DNA of 64,000 nucleotides. Source: Flagellimonas pelagia. GTDB taxonomy: Bacteria; Bacteroidota; Bacteroidia; Flavobacteriales; Flavobacteriaceae. Location: positions 408,113 through 472,112 of the forward strand of contig NZ_QXFI01000033.1 of NCBI RefSeq assembly GCF_003584135.1. Reading direction: 5' to 3'. Each line of letters opens with the position of its first letter. The stretch's first letter is position 1. The notes under the pieces were generated by a model. It did not search any database. It worked only from the letters and a program-made list of their open reading frames with translations, and had not been told where the DNA came from. Position numbers and translations under genes: made by a program. Below are positions 8,720 to 18,061 of this stretch, in pieces.

Positions 8720-9631
8720 ATGCAAAAGATTTTAATACCTACGGATTTTTCGGAAAATGCATGGAATGCCATCGACTACGCCATGCAATTGTTCCGCAAC
8801 AAACGTTGTACTTTTTATCTGCTCAATACCTACACCCCGGTGATTCCAAGTAGCCGTTTTATGGCGAAAATGGTGGATGGCGTTCGTATTGTTGATGCGG
8901 TGAGGGAGACTTCTGAACGAGGATTACAGAAAACTGTGGCTCGGATAAAAAGCAAGTATGGCAATCCCAACCATACTTTTGAGACCATTTCATCATTCAA
9001 CCTATTGATGGAAGAGGTAAAGGATATTGTGGAAACGTTGGGTATCCATTTAGTGGTTACCGGAACCAAGGGAGCTTCAGGTGTGGATGAGGTTTTTATG
9101 GGGAGCAATACGGTGCGAATCATAAAGAGCACCAAAAAATGTCCCATCCTGGCCATACCGTACAATTTTGAATATGTGACTCCATCGGAGATTGCATTCG
9201 CCACCGATTTTAATAGGTTCTATACCACTTCGGAGCTTTCCCCCTTATTGGAAATGGCCAAAATGTTCAAGGCCACCATACGGATCGTGCATGTACAATA
9301 TGGCATTAAGGCCCTTTCGGAATTGCAGCAGTTCAACCTGAACATGTTGCGAAGGTATCTGGGCGACGTGGAACACTATATACATACCGTTTCGGAACTC
9401 AACTCGGTATCCCATACCCTTGAAATGTTTTCAAAGGAACTTGACATCCATTTGCTGGCCCTGTTAAACTATCAGCACAGCTACATGGAAAAAATGACCC
9501 GGGAACCCATCATCAAAAGAACAGCGTTCCACACGCAAATTCCCTTGTTGGTGATCCCGGAATTGGGCATGGAAGGCATTAGTGTCGAGGAAGAGCAAGA
9601 AGAGGAACAAAAGATGGAATCGCATCATTAA
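8720..9631 (+). CDS. Universal stress protein, tandem UspA domains
   Basis: The 303-residue protein starts with the UspA opening MQKILIPTDFSENAWNAIDYA. The first domain ends with the nucleotide-binding pattern GTKGASGVDEVFMGSNT (about 115-135). A second, more divergent UspA-like half starts at about EIAFATDFN (residue 156) and ends near HTQIPLLVIPE, with no clear G-x2-G-x9-G motif. The tail is acidic (EEEQEEEQKMESHH). UspA proteins support survival under stress or hypoxia, though the exact role is unknown. The gene follows the Crp/Fnr gene and has its own matching operator, which suggests membership of the same regulon. Confidence 0.9.
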   Translation: MQKILIPTDFSENAWNAIDYAMQLFRNKRCTFYLLNTYTPVIPSSRFMAKMVDGVRIVDAVRETSERGLQKTVARIKSKYGNPNHTFETISSFNLLMEEVKDIVETLGIHLVVTGTKGASGVDEVFMGSNTVRIIKSTKKCPILAIPYNFEYVTPSEIAFATDFNRFYTTSELSPLLEMAKMFKATIRIVHVQYGIKALSELQQFNLNMLRRYLGDVEHYIHTVSELNSVSHTLEMFSKELDIHLLALLNYQHSYMEKMTREPIIKRTAFHTQIPLLVIPELGMEGISVEEEQEEEQKMESHH

Positions 9632-9651
9632 TTAACTCTCCCTTCCTATCT

Positions 9652-9692
9652 TTAAGCCCGGATCCGAAATTCCCAGATCCGGGCTTAATTTT
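9652..9692 (+). terminator. Rho-independent terminator after universal stress protein gene
   Basis: A perfect 13-bp stem pairs 9652-9664 (TTAAGCCCGGATC) with 9676-9688 around an 11-nt loop, followed by TTTT. It sits between the stress protein gene and the dehydratase start at 9698, so the two are separate transcripts. Confidence 0.8.
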
Positions 9693-9697
9693 CATAT

Positions 9698-10633
9698 ATG
9701 ACCAAGCAAGACCTCATCGAATGCCACAATCGGATAAAGCCGTTCATCCACAATACCCCTGTCCTTACCTCCCGTTTGATCAATGGTGTTTCCGGAGCTG
9801 AACTGTTCTTTAAGTGTGAAAACTTCCAACGAATGGGAGCCTTTAAAATGCGGGGGGCGGCCAATGCCATTATGCAGTTGAGCGAGGAACAAAAGCGACA
9901 AGGTGTGGTGACCCATTCCTCGGGGAATTTTGCACAGGCCCTTTCCCTTGCCGCGCAAGGTCTGGGGGTGAAGGCCTATATCGTAATGCCCAATACCGCT
10001 CCCCAAGTGAAAAAGGACGCGGTAAGGGGGTATGGAGGACTCGTAATTGAATGTGAACCTACCTTGGAGGCCCGTGAACGTGAATCCAAACAAATCGAGG
10101 AAAAATACGGGGCAACCTTCATCCATCCATCCAACGATGACCAAGTTATTTTGGGACAAGGAACGGCTTGCATGGAATTGTTGGAGGCATATCCCAACCT
10201 AGATTACGTGGTGACCCCTGTAGGCGGAGGTGGCCTGATTGCCGGAACGGCCCTTGCTGCACACTATTTTGGAAAAGAATGCAGTACGATTGGTGGGGAG
10301 CCTTTGGAAACGGACGATGCCTATAGATCCCTGTTGAGCGGTAAAATAGAGTCCAATGAAACCACAAATACGATCGCGGATGGGTTAAAAACCCAATTGG
10401 GAGATAGAAACTTTCCTATTATCCAACAGCATGTAGAGGAAATTATACGGGTGAAAGAAGCTGAAATCGTTACCGCCATGCGGATTCTTTGGGAGCGGTT
10501 AAAGATTGTATGTGAACCTTCCAGTGCTGTTGCCTTTGCCGCTATATTAAATCAAAAGGAAAAGTTCAAAGGAAAAAAAACAGGTATCATCATTTCGGGT
10601 GGAAACGTGGATCTGGCCCATTTGCCCTTTTAA
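9698..10633 (+). CDS. PLP-dependent threonine/serine dehydratase or serine racemase
   Basis: The 311-residue fold-type II PLP enzyme has the cofactor lysine in GAFKMRGAANA (near residue 54), the substrate loop SSGNFAQALS, the phosphate-binding glycine loop TPVGGGGLIAG (near 172-182), and C-terminal SGGNVD. There is no C-terminal ACT regulatory domain, so it is not the long biosynthetic IlvA. It could be a catabolic threonine dehydratase, a serine racemase or a hydroxyaspartate-type dehydratase; these cannot be told apart by eye. It appears to be monocistronic. Confidence 0.9.
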   Translation: MTKQDLIECHNRIKPFIHNTPVLTSRLINGVSGAELFFKCENFQRMGAFKMRGAANAIMQLSEEQKRQGVVTHSSGNFAQALSLAAQGLGVKAYIVMPNTAPQVKKDAVRGYGGLVIECEPTLEARERESKQIEEKYGATFIHPSNDDQVILGQGTACMELLEAYPNLDYVVTPVGGGGLIAGTALAAHYFGKECSTIGGEPLETDDAYRSLLSGKIESNETTNTIADGLKTQLGDRNFPIIQQHVEEIIRVKEAEIVTAMRILWERLKIVCEPSSAVAFAAILNQKEKFKGKKTGIIISGGNVDLAHLPF

Positions 10634-10643
10634 AAAAAGATTA

Positions 10644-12095
10644 TTATTTCTGGAAGTGCATAATGAAAGTGGTACCCACATCTTTCTCACTTTTCACCTC
10701 TATCTTTCCGTTCATGGCTTCCACTTGGGTCTTGACCAAATAAAGCCCTAACCCCTTACCCTCTGTGGCACCGCTCAATCTTCCATACATATCAAAGATT
10801 TTTCGCTCCCTTTCCGGTGTCAATTCTATTCCAATCCCGTTGTCCGACACCGTTAATATCACTTCGGATTCAGTTTCTTCCGTGGAAAGTTCTATGGAAG
10901 GTTTTTCCTCTTCCTTGGAATAATGCAAGGCATTGAGAATTAGATTGTACAGGATATTGTTAAAATAGCTCCTGATCCCCATAATCCCTTCGGCCCTGGA
11001 AAAATCCGTCAGGACCACGGCCTCTTTCTTATCAATCTCATCGGCCAAAAGGCCATCCACATCCTTCATGACCTCTTTTAACTTGATTTTCTTGAAGTTT
11101 TCCTTGTCCACCCTTTTTAACGACAACGATAGGTTTAGGTCTTTTATGGTCTGGTCCAACGCTTCTGTAGTGTTCTCTATTTTTTTCATGATATCATCAT
11201 TCATGTCATGGGTTCCCCAATCATAAATTTTAGATAGCATTAAAAGATTTGAGATAGGCGCTCTTAAGTTGTGTGATATGATCCGGACAAAATTCTGAAG
11301 TTCGTTGTTCTGTTGCACTATTTGATGATTGTACATAACATCCTTCGTAATATCCTGTGTAGTCCCGGACATCCGGTATGGGATACCGTTCATATCGTAA
11401 AACGCCCTACCTATCTGGTGCACATAACGTATCTCCCCATCGTTTACCACTATTCTGTGCACAATGTCATGCAGCACTTTTTCATTGATACATCGTTCTA
11501 CATCCTCATTGAATACTTGCTGGTCCTCTGGGTGAATAATGTTCATCAATGCCTCAAAAGTGGCCTCAAACTTTCCTGGAACTTGGCCAAAAATATGAAA
11601 CAACTGATCAGACCATGTAATTTCATCCTTGATCATGTCCCAGTTCCAATGACCAAAATTGGCAATCTCTTGGGCCTCCTGGTACCGCTCTTCACTTTCT
11701 TCAAGTTGGTGAATGTTATCGAGCTCTTGGGTTATGTCTTTCTGCCAAATACAGCATCCAATAACATTGCCTGTATCATCCATAAATGGTTGAAAAGAAA
11801 ACTCGTGTACAAAGGTACTGTGATTATGTAGGAAAGTATGTTCCGAAGTAGTTGCATACCTGTTGAGTGCTTTTTCGCAACCCTGTTTGCATGGACTGAA
11901 GAATACTCCTTGCTCGTAGATTCTCCGAAGGTCCATCCCCTTTATGGTGTCACCTAAATGCTCATCCCTTATTCTTTTTTCAAATGAGGAATTAAAGGCC
12001 GTAAGTCTGTAATCACTATCCATTGCCCAAACAACGTCGCCTCTATCCCCAACAATTTCTATCTTGTTATGAATAAGTATCTGTTTCTCTTTCAC
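10644..12095 (-). CDS. PAS-domain sensor histidine kinase
   Basis: The 483-residue protein has no obvious membrane helix. It has two PAS-type regions (about 15-110 and 130-250, the latter ending YRMSGTTQDIT), then a HisKA-type segment with RIISHNLRAPISNLLML (His near 275). The ATP-binding domain follows, with NLILNALHYS, DNGIGIE and GKGLGLYLVKT. It probably phosphorylates a response regulator in answer to a cytosolic cue. The single-domain receiver gene lies 56 nt upstream on the same strand and is the obvious partner. The H-box form SHNLRAP is common among Bacteroidota kinases. Confidence 0.92.
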   Translation of the reverse strand: MKEKQILIHNKIEIVGDRGDVVWAMDSDYRLTAFNSSFEKRIRDEHLGDTIKGMDLRRIYEQGVFFSPCKQGCEKALNRYATTSEHTFLHNHSTFVHEFSFQPFMDDTGNVIGCCIWQKDITQELDNIHQLEESEERYQEAQEIANFGHWNWDMIKDEITWSDQLFHIFGQVPGKFEATFEALMNIIHPEDQQVFNEDVERCINEKVLHDIVHRIVVNDGEIRYVHQIGRAFYDMNGIPYRMSGTTQDITKDVMYNHQIVQQNNELQNFVRIISHNLRAPISNLLMLSKIYDWGTHDMNDDIMKKIENTTEALDQTIKDLNLSLSLKRVDKENFKKIKLKEVMKDVDGLLADEIDKKEAVVLTDFSRAEGIMGIRSYFNNILYNLILNALHYSKEEEKPSIELSTEETESEVILTVSDNGIGIELTPERERKIFDMYGRLSGATEGKGLGLYLVKTQVEAMNGKIEVKSEKDVGTTFIMHFQK

Positions 12096-12151
12096 TGCTT
12101 AGGCTGGTGTAAAGTAACCCATTAAAGATTGTATCATTAAAAATAGAATCT

Positions 12152-12556
12152 TTACTTTTTATAAGAACTTTGTAGATAATCTTCCAAATGTGATATCTGT
12201 AATGGCTTAGTAATAAACTCCTTAACGTATTTTTCGTATTTTTTGGCTTCTTCTTTATCCGCATCGGATTCTGAGGAAGTTACGAGCAAAACTTCATTAC
12301 TTTCTGAAAAATCCTCCAACATCATAAATTCCAAGAATTCAAAACCGCTCATCTCAGGCATATTGATATCCAACAAGATCAGGGTTTTGGTGTTGGGGTT
12401 CTCCCTAAAACGAAGATCATCCAGGGCAAGTTCCGGATTGGTAAAACTTTTTACCCTTTCCTCCAATCCCATTCTTCTGAAATGGATTGCATTAATCGTG
12501 TTTACCAAGTCTTCGTCATCAACCAAATAAATTTCCTTATACATAATGTCTGGCAA
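12152..12556 (-). CDS. Single-domain response regulator (receiver only)
   Basis: The 134-residue receiver domain begins with the acidic pair in YLVDDEDLV, has the phospho-acceptor Asp in LILLDINMPEMSGFEFLEF (near 67) and the conserved Lys in KEFITKPLQ (near 117). There is no output domain, so it must act through protein contacts. It lies directly upstream of the PAS kinase gene, which is very probably in the same transcript. Confidence 0.9.
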   Translation of the reverse strand: MPDIMYKEIYLVDDEDLVNTINAIHFRRMGLEERVKSFTNPELALDDLRFRENPNTKTLILLDINMPEMSGFEFLEFMMLEDFSESNEVLLVTSSESDADKEEAKKYEKYVKEFITKPLQISHLEDYLQSSYKK

Positions 12557-12835
12557 TAATAAATTAAGTTAGTTTTTTTAGTTTGCGTACCTTAAATATT
12601 GATAGCATACAGAATATAAAACTCCAAATCCCATCTTTTATTATATTATTGAATTGGCAAAAAAATCCTCTAATTATGCCGATTATTACACTGTTTTAAG
12701 AATTTTCGTTACACAGAAAATGATATGGATTTCTACAAATTCTTTCAATACCGATATTCGGGCACGCTATACTTAAAGATATTGTTTTATTTTAACATTT
12801 AACAAAAAATTACAACAAATGTAATTTTTGCACAT
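12557..12835. other. AT-rich intergenic region, no gene seen
   Basis: This stretch holds the upstream region of the response regulator gene and the run-off from the tRNA-Leu terminator. I see no open reading frame with coding character, no strong dyad and no clear TAnnTTTG element that could be assigned with confidence. Confidence 0.5.
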
Positions 12836-12861
12836 AAAAAAAGCTCCCGAAAAAGGAGCTT
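12836..12861 (-). terminator. Terminator of tRNA-Leu transcript
   Basis: On the minus strand AAGCTCC pairs with GGAGCTT around a 7-nt loop (12841-12861), followed by a run of Ts. It lies just beyond the CCA end of the tRNA. Confidence 0.85.
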
Positions 12862-12868
12862 CTATCTT

Positions 12869-12953
12869 TGGTGCGGATGACAGGAATCGAACCTGCACAC
12901 CTTGCGGCACTAGATCCTAAGTCTAGCGTGTCTACCAGTTCCACCACATCCGC
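12869..12953 (-). tRNA. tRNA-Leu (anticodon TAG)
   Basis: The acceptor GCGGATG (5' end at 12953) pairs with CATCCGC, followed by discriminator A and an encoded CCA (12869-12871). The anticodon stem CTAGA/TCTAG closes the loop CTTAGGA, giving anticodon TAG. A long variable arm and the T-loop GTTCGATTC are present, as expected for a class II leucine tRNA. Confidence 0.96.
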
Positions 12954-13050
12954 AGAAAGGAGTGCAAATATAAATCAATTTTCCGATTTGCAAATCTGAT
13001 ACCTTTAAAAACTTGTTTTTTGTACTTTTAGGGTCGTTTTTAACACATTT

Positions 13051-14439
13051 ATGGAAGACATCAACAACTACATCCACTCCAACAAGGACAGATTCATCAA
13101 CGAACTTATTGAACTGCTAAAACTTCCCTCCATCAGTGCGGATACCGCTTATTCCCACGATGTACTGGAAACTGCGAAGGCCGTTGAAAAATCCTTGATC
13201 GACGCGGGTTGCGACAATGCCGAGATTTGTGAGACCAAGGGCTATCCCGTGGTTTATGCCGATAAGATCATCGACCCCAATTTACCCACTGTACTGGTCT
13301 ATGGCCATTACGATGTGCAGCCACCGGATCCCATGAACCTTTGGGACTCCCCTCCTTTTGAACCCGTCATCAAAAAAACAGAAAAGCACCCTGATGGTGC
13401 CATTTTTGCCCGTGGCGCCTGTGACGATAAAGGTCAGTTTTTCATGCACGTGAAGGCGGTGGAATTCATGATCAAGAACAATCAGTTGCCCTGCAATGTC
13501 AAGTTTATGATCGAGGGCGAGGAAGAGGTCGGCAGCGATAGTTTGGCCGGTTTTCTGGATGCAAACAAGGAAAAACTCAAGAACGATATCATTTTGATTT
13601 CCGACACCGGGATGATTTCCAACCAAAACCCTTCCATCACCACCGGTTTGCGTGGCCTTAGCTACGTGGAAGTGGAAGTGACCGGGGCCAACCGTGACCT
13701 GCACTCCGGAATTTATGGTGGGGCAGCACCCAACCCCATCAACGTATTGGCAAAAATGATTGCTGCCCTTCACGATGAGAACAACCATATTACCATTCCT
13801 GGGTTTTATGACAAGGTAGAAATCATTTCCGATGAAGAACGTGCTGAAATGGCCAAGGCTCCCTTCGACCTAGAGGAGTACAAAAAGGCTTTGGACATCG
13901 GCGATGTACATGGGGAAAAAGGGTATACCACCACGGAACGTTTCGGTATACGGCCCACGTTGGATGTAAACGGTATTTGGGGCGGCTACACCGGTGAAGG
14001 CGCCAAAACTGTTATTGCCAGTAAGGCCTATGCCAAAATTTCCATGCGATTGGTGCCCAACCAGGATTGGCATGAAATCACGGACCTGTTCACCAAGCAC
14101 TTTATCTCCCTTGCGCCCAAAAGTGTAAAAGTAAAAGTGACCCCGCACCATGGTGGTCAGGCTTATGTGACCCCTATTGATAGTGATGGGTACCAAGCGG
14201 CAGCCAAAGCCATAGAAAAAACATTTGGTAAAAGTCCCGTACCCCAACGAACTGGGGGCAGTATTCCGATTGTGGCCCTATTTGAAAAGGTATTGGAAAG
14301 CAAGACCATTCTATTGGGGTTTGGGTTGGACAGTGATGCCATCCATTCGCCCAACGAGCATTTTGGGGTGTGGAATTTCTTGAAAGGAATCGAGACCATC
14401 CCCTATTTCTACCAATATTATGCGGAGATGAAAGCTTAA
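13051..14439 (+). CDS. M20 family metallopeptidase (dipeptidase)
   Basis: The 462-residue di-zinc peptidase has the first metal ligand in VLVYGHYDVQPPDP (His near 91), the bridging Asp in ARGACDDKGQ (near 125), the catalytic Glu pair in MIEGEEEVGS (near 155), and the dimerisation domain around HSGIYGGAAPNPINVL. It resembles the CNDP/DapE-like dipeptidases that hydrolyse small peptides. No signal peptide is seen, so it should be cytoplasmic. Its end overlaps the convergent PhnA gene by 4 nt. Confidence 0.92.
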   Translation: MEDINNYIHSNKDRFINELIELLKLPSISADTAYSHDVLETAKAVEKSLIDAGCDNAEICETKGYPVVYADKIIDPNLPTVLVYGHYDVQPPDPMNLWDSPPFEPVIKKTEKHPDGAIFARGACDDKGQFFMHVKAVEFMIKNNQLPCNVKFMIEGEEEVGSDSLAGFLDANKEKLKNDIILISDTGMISNQNPSITTGLRGLSYVEVEVTGANRDLHSGIYGGAAPNPINVLAKMIAALHDENNHITIPGFYDKVEIISDEERAEMAKAPFDLEEYKKALDIGDVHGEKGYTTTERFGIRPTLDVNGIWGGYTGEGAKTVIASKAYAKISMRLVPNQDWHEITDLFTKHFISLAPKSVKVKVTPHHGGQAYVTPIDSDGYQAAAKAIEKTFGKSPVPQRTGGSIPIVALFEKVLESKTILLGFGLDSDAIHSPNEHFGVWNFLKGIETIPYFYQYYAEMKA

Positions 14440-15014
14440 AGCTTCTTCACGTATTTGGTTAGGATGACAATCTGTTGACCGTCCACCTTGCCTTCAATAT
14501 ATTCGGCATTTTCGCGATCCAGGGAAATCCGTCTCACGGCGGTTCCCTGTTTTGCGACCATGCTGGAACCTTTAACTTTCAAGTCTTTGATGAGCACCAC
14601 ATTGTCTCCGTTTTCCAATACTACCCCATTGGAATCGCGATGCACCACCATGTCCGCGGCATCCTGACCTTCGCCGGTTGCCTTGGCCCAGGCCAAAACC
14701 TCGTCATCCAAGTACATCATATCCAACAGATCTTGCGGCCAACCTTCGGATTTTAATCGATTCAACATACGCCAAGCCACCACCTTAACAGCGTCGTGCT
14801 CACTCCACATGCTATCGTTCAAACATCGCCAATGATTGGAATCCATGCTTTCGGGATCTTCAATCTGACCTAAACAGGTGGCACAGGCCAACACACTGCC
14901 ATCCAATCCTCCGGTAGACACTGGTGGCACTTCATATACCTTCAAATCTTCCGTTGCGCCACAAAGTTCACATTGGTTACCGCTCCTGTTCTGTAAATCT
15001 TCCAATAATCCCAT
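14436..15014 (-). CDS. PhnA/YjdM family zinc-ribbon protein
   Basis: The 192-residue protein starts with a zinc ribbon (CELCG near 15-19 and CATC near 43-46). It ends in the PhnA domain: DSNGVVLENGDNVVLIKDLK and KVDGQQIVILTKYVKKL. The family was named for alkylphosphonate use, but YjdM/PhnA is not a phosphonoacetate hydrolase and its role is unclear. The middle part (about 55-115) is an extension over the short E. coli form. There are no phosphonate genes nearby. Confidence 0.85.
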   Translation of the reverse strand: MGLLEDLQNRSGNQCELCGATEDLKVYEVPPVSTGGLDGSVLACATCLGQIEDPESMDSNHWRCLNDSMWSEHDAVKVVAWRMLNRLKSEGWPQDLLDMMYLDDEVLAWAKATGEGQDAADMVVHRDSNGVVLENGDNVVLIKDLKVKGSSMVAKQGTAVRRISLDRENAEYIEGKVDGQQIVILTKYVKKL

Positions 15015-15083
15015 GATGTTGTATTTGACGGCAAACTTAACATTTTTGGAAAGTAAAACATCCTATTATCAATTTTAACAAAC

Positions 15084-15125
15084 TCTACATTTGTAGAATT
15101 AAAATTTTTATTCTATATTTGTAGA
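15084..15125 (+). promoter_or_regulatory. Two BlaI-type operators overlapping -7 elements
   Basis: The perfect dyad TCTACATTTGTAGA (15084-15097) and the near-perfect TCTATATTTGTAGA (15112-15125) lie 28 nt apart, centre to centre. Each contains a TAnnTTTG element (TACATTTG and TATATTTG). TACA-N2-TGTA dyads are typical of BlaI/MecI binding sites. Placement 22 nt before blaI fits autorepression by promoter occlusion. Confidence 0.75.
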
Positions 15126-15146
15126 GCACAATTAAAAATACCACAG

Positions 15147-15512
15147 ATGCAGTTGTCAAAAGCAGAAGAAGAATTGATGAACATTGTTTGGATGTTGAAG
15201 AAGGCCTACATGAAAGACCTTTTGGACGCTTATCCGGAACCCAAACCGGCCACCACTACGGTAGCGACCCTTTTAAAACGGATGGCGGACAAAGGCTTTG
15301 TTGCCTACAACACTATAGGAAGAAGTAGGGAATACTATCCACTGGTGAAAAAGCAGGATTACTTTTCCAAACACGTGAACGGGCTCATCAAAAACTTTTT
15401 TAACGACAGTGCCAGCCAATTTGCTTCCTTCTTCGCCAAAGAAACGAACTTGAGCAAAGCCGAATTAGAAGAATTGAGAAAATTGATAGACAACGAAATC
15501 AAAAAGAAATAA
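15147..15512 (+). CDS. BlaI/MecI family transcriptional repressor
   Basis: The 121-residue protein is a winged helix-turn-helix repressor of usual family length: MQLSKAEEELMNIVWML opens the fold, KPATTTVATLLKRMADKGFV is the recognition region, and the C-terminal part is the dimerisation helix. It is followed after 2 nt by an M56 membrane peptidase gene, the BlaR1/MecR1-type antirepressor arrangement. Two dyads lie just upstream. In staphylococci this pair controls beta-lactamase; no beta-lactamase follows in this operon, so the target set is open. A paralogue lies at 31827-32189. Confidence 0.92.
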   Translation: MQLSKAEEELMNIVWMLKKAYMKDLLDAYPEPKPATTTVATLLKRMADKGFVAYNTIGRSREYYPLVKKQDYFSKHVNGLIKNFFNDSASQFASFFAKETNLSKAELEELRKLIDNEIKKK

Positions 15513-15514
15513 CC

Positions 15515-17953
15515 ATGTTGGTCTTCCTATTAAAATCCACCGCATGCCTTGTCATTTTCCTAGCCTTTTATAAACTGGTTTTGGAAAAGGAAAGCATACA
15601 CCAATTCAAACGATTCTTTCTGTTGGGAGCATTGATTACCTCCTTCTTAATCCCAGCTGTAGTCTTCACAGAATATGTGGAAATGGCACAACAAACTACC
15701 CAAACCACCTCTCCCATCACTGGGCAAATTTCGGACACAGTAACTGGTCAAGTAGTTACAGAAGAGCCCTATTTTGATTGGGAAATTGGATTGTGGATGG
15801 TTTATGTTTTGGGTGTTATCGGATTTGGAGTTCGATTTTTAAGGAACCTAGCTCAAATTACTCTACGTATACGCAAAAATCCCAAATTCAAGGAAAACTT
15901 CATTACCAGGGTACTCTTAAGACAATCCCTTCCACCCCATACCTTCTTCAACTATATCTTTTTGAACCAAAAACAATTTGAGGAGAAACATATTCCACAG
16001 GAGGTAATCTTACATGAAGAAACTCATGCCAAGCAACGGCATAGCCTGGATATCTTACTCATTGAATTGGCCCAGGTCATTCTATGGTTCAACCCCATCA
16101 TCTACTTGTTTAAATCGTCCATTAAGCTGAACCACGAATTTTTGGCGGACAGGGCGGTAATCAAAGGGAGTAATGACCACCATTCCCAATATCAAAATAC
16201 TATCCTATCGTACTTATCACACGGTAGTTTTGAACAATATCAGTCGACCGGCATTGCCAATGCCATTAATTATTCATCAATCAAAAAAAGGTTTACAGTC
16301 ATGAAAACAAACACATCAAGAAAATCATTTGTATTGAGGAGCCTGCTCGTGCTTCCACTTACGGCCCTGTTATTATTGGGGTTTAGTGAAACTGAGAAAG
16401 TCCCCGTGGTAAAAAACGTGGGTTCGGAAACGTCCATTTATCCAAAGTCCAGCAATCTAAATGCAGTCGAAAGTCTGTCCCCGAGATCAATAGAACTGGC
16501 TGGTTTAGTGGTAGATTCAGAAACCCTTTTGCCCTTGGAAAATGCAACCATATTGGGGAACGATGGGCAAATTCTCTCCAAAACCGACAACCGAGGTTAT
16601 TATACGGTTGAGCTTGAAGTTTCAAACCCAGGAGAGATTTATTTTGATTTCTCCGTGGTCAAAGAAGGTTACAATTCAATTGCACAAAAGGAACACTGGG
16701 GGGATCTACAGGGCAACATTAGTTCCGCCATGTATTTTGCCATGCGACAAAAGAAGTCAAGTGCAAAAGAACTTTCTTCCTTGGTAACCAATCCTAAAAA
16801 TCTTGATTACGAAACAATTCTAACGAGCTATAACCAAGTTAAAGAGGATTTCGAGTTTCATAAAAAGATGGACGAGGCCAAAAAGGGCAATCAAAATATT
16901 TTTATGCAGGTGGAGGGCCAATACTATTTGGTGAGCGATAGTTGGATCAAACTAAATTCCAAGGATGATTTGGTCATGGTCGATGGCAAAACCCTCCTAC
17001 CAGCCTTCAAATTGAATAAAACCATCAAAAGAAATCAAATAACTGGCATGACACCTTTGGAAAAAGGACAAGGAGCAGGCTTTGCCATATACACGGTGTC
17101 TGCCCAAAAAGCCATCGATTTCATTGAAATCTACATCAATAATAACGGCAAATTATTATTTCAAGGGAAGATCGTTCCTTTGGAGGATTTAAAGCAAACG
17201 CTTTCCAAAGTCAACGAACATCTTTCCTTTGATCAACGCAAAAAAATAGTTCGTTCGGTTATACACGTAGAAGCCAAAACACCAAAAGATGTCATCCAGC
17301 AGGTGGATAAAATCCTTGCGGAATATGGTGCTGCCACCATCAATATTGTAGGTCCTGAAACTTCTCCGCAATCCAGTGCTTCTCGTGAGGAGATGAAAGA
17401 ATACAATGCCTTGGCCAAAAAATACAATGAAATGGATCGTAACCATATGTACATTCAAAAGCAAGAGGTGATGCGGTTAAAGGAAATCTACGGTAAAATG
17501 TCCAAAAAACAACAGGAAGATGCGGAACCCTTCCCTAATTTTCCGCCACCGCCTCCAGCACCAGATGCACCTGAACCTCCTAAAAATGTTTCGGATACAG
17601 AGTATGCTTCAAATCAAATTCAAAAAATAATTGATACAAATGATCCCTATGATGTTGTTGGCGGCAATATTGCACAACCAGCATCACCAATAGCCCCAAC
17701 AAATGTTAATGACATAAATATTTATAATCCGTCTTCTCCCCCTGCTCCACCAGAGCCCAAATCCCCTATGGAGCATATCAAGGAAATGGCAGCCAAGGGG
17801 GCCACCTTCATGCATAATGGAAAAGAAATAACCGCCAAGGAAGCTATCAAGGTGTTGGAAAACAATAAGAGCATCAATATTGATACCAGAGGATCAGATA
17901 GTGGCAAACCTATCGTGAAACTCTCCACGGAGCCCATCGTAATAGAAAACTAG
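15515..17953 (+). CDS. M56 (BlaR1-type) membrane metallopeptidase with carboxypeptidase-like domain
   Basis: The 812-residue protein begins with membrane helices (about 1-55 and 85-110) around a cytosolic zinc peptidase: VILHEETHAKQRHSLD (HExxH near 167) with the third ligand in LNHEFLADRAV (near 210). Another helix lies near 275-292 (LLVLPLTALLLLGF). The outside part starts with a carboxypeptidase-regulatory-like domain (RSIELAGLVVDSETLLPLEN to about 420). It then runs on through an uncharacterised region with two Pro-rich stretches (near 672-690 and 740-750). It probably cleaves or inactivates the BlaI repressor encoded 2 nt upstream. There is no penicillin-binding sensor domain, so the signal is unlikely to be a beta-lactam. 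Confidence 0.88.
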   Translation: MLVFLLKSTACLVIFLAFYKLVLEKESIHQFKRFFLLGALITSFLIPAVVFTEYVEMAQQTTQTTSPITGQISDTVTGQVVTEEPYFDWEIGLWMVYVLGVIGFGVRFLRNLAQITLRIRKNPKFKENFITRVLLRQSLPPHTFFNYIFLNQKQFEEKHIPQEVILHEETHAKQRHSLDILLIELAQVILWFNPIIYLFKSSIKLNHEFLADRAVIKGSNDHHSQYQNTILSYLSHGSFEQYQSTGIANAINYSSIKKRFTVMKTNTSRKSFVLRSLLVLPLTALLLLGFSETEKVPVVKNVGSETSIYPKSSNLNAVESLSPRSIELAGLVVDSETLLPLENATILGNDGQILSKTDNRGYYTVELEVSNPGEIYFDFSVVKEGYNSIAQKEHWGDLQGNISSAMYFAMRQKKSSAKELSSLVTNPKNLDYETILTSYNQVKEDFEFHKKMDEAKKGNQNIFMQVEGQYYLVSDSWIKLNSKDDLVMVDGKTLLPAFKLNKTIKRNQITGMTPLEKGQGAGFAIYTVSAQKAIDFIEIYINNNGKLLFQGKIVPLEDLKQTLSKVNEHLSFDQRKKIVRSVIHVEAKTPKDVIQQVDKILAEYGAATINIVGPETSPQSSASREEMKEYNALAKKYNEMDRNHMYIQKQEVMRLKEIYGKMSKKQQEDAEPFPNFPPPPPAPDAPEPPKNVSDTEYASNQIQKIIDTNDPYDVVGGNIAQPASPIAPTNVNDINIYNPSSPPAPPEPKSPMEHIKEMAAKGATFMHNGKEITAKEAIKVLENNKSINIDTRGSDSGKPIVKLSTEPIVIEN

Positions 17954-17978
17954 CCTTCCAAGAAGCCTTATTATGTTA

Positions 17979-18005
17979 AAAGCCCCTTAATTGGGGCTTT
18001 TTATG
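17979..18005 (+). terminator. Rho-independent terminator after M56 gene
   Basis: AAAGCCCC (17979-17986) pairs perfectly with GGGGCTTT (17993-18000) around TTAATT, followed by Ts. It separates the blaI-M56 operon from the DUF4407 gene. Confidence 0.85.
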
Positions 18006-18061
18006 TAACAATATTTCCAAAATCACGTTCTAATACCCTATCAATCAAAGAGAACACGATC

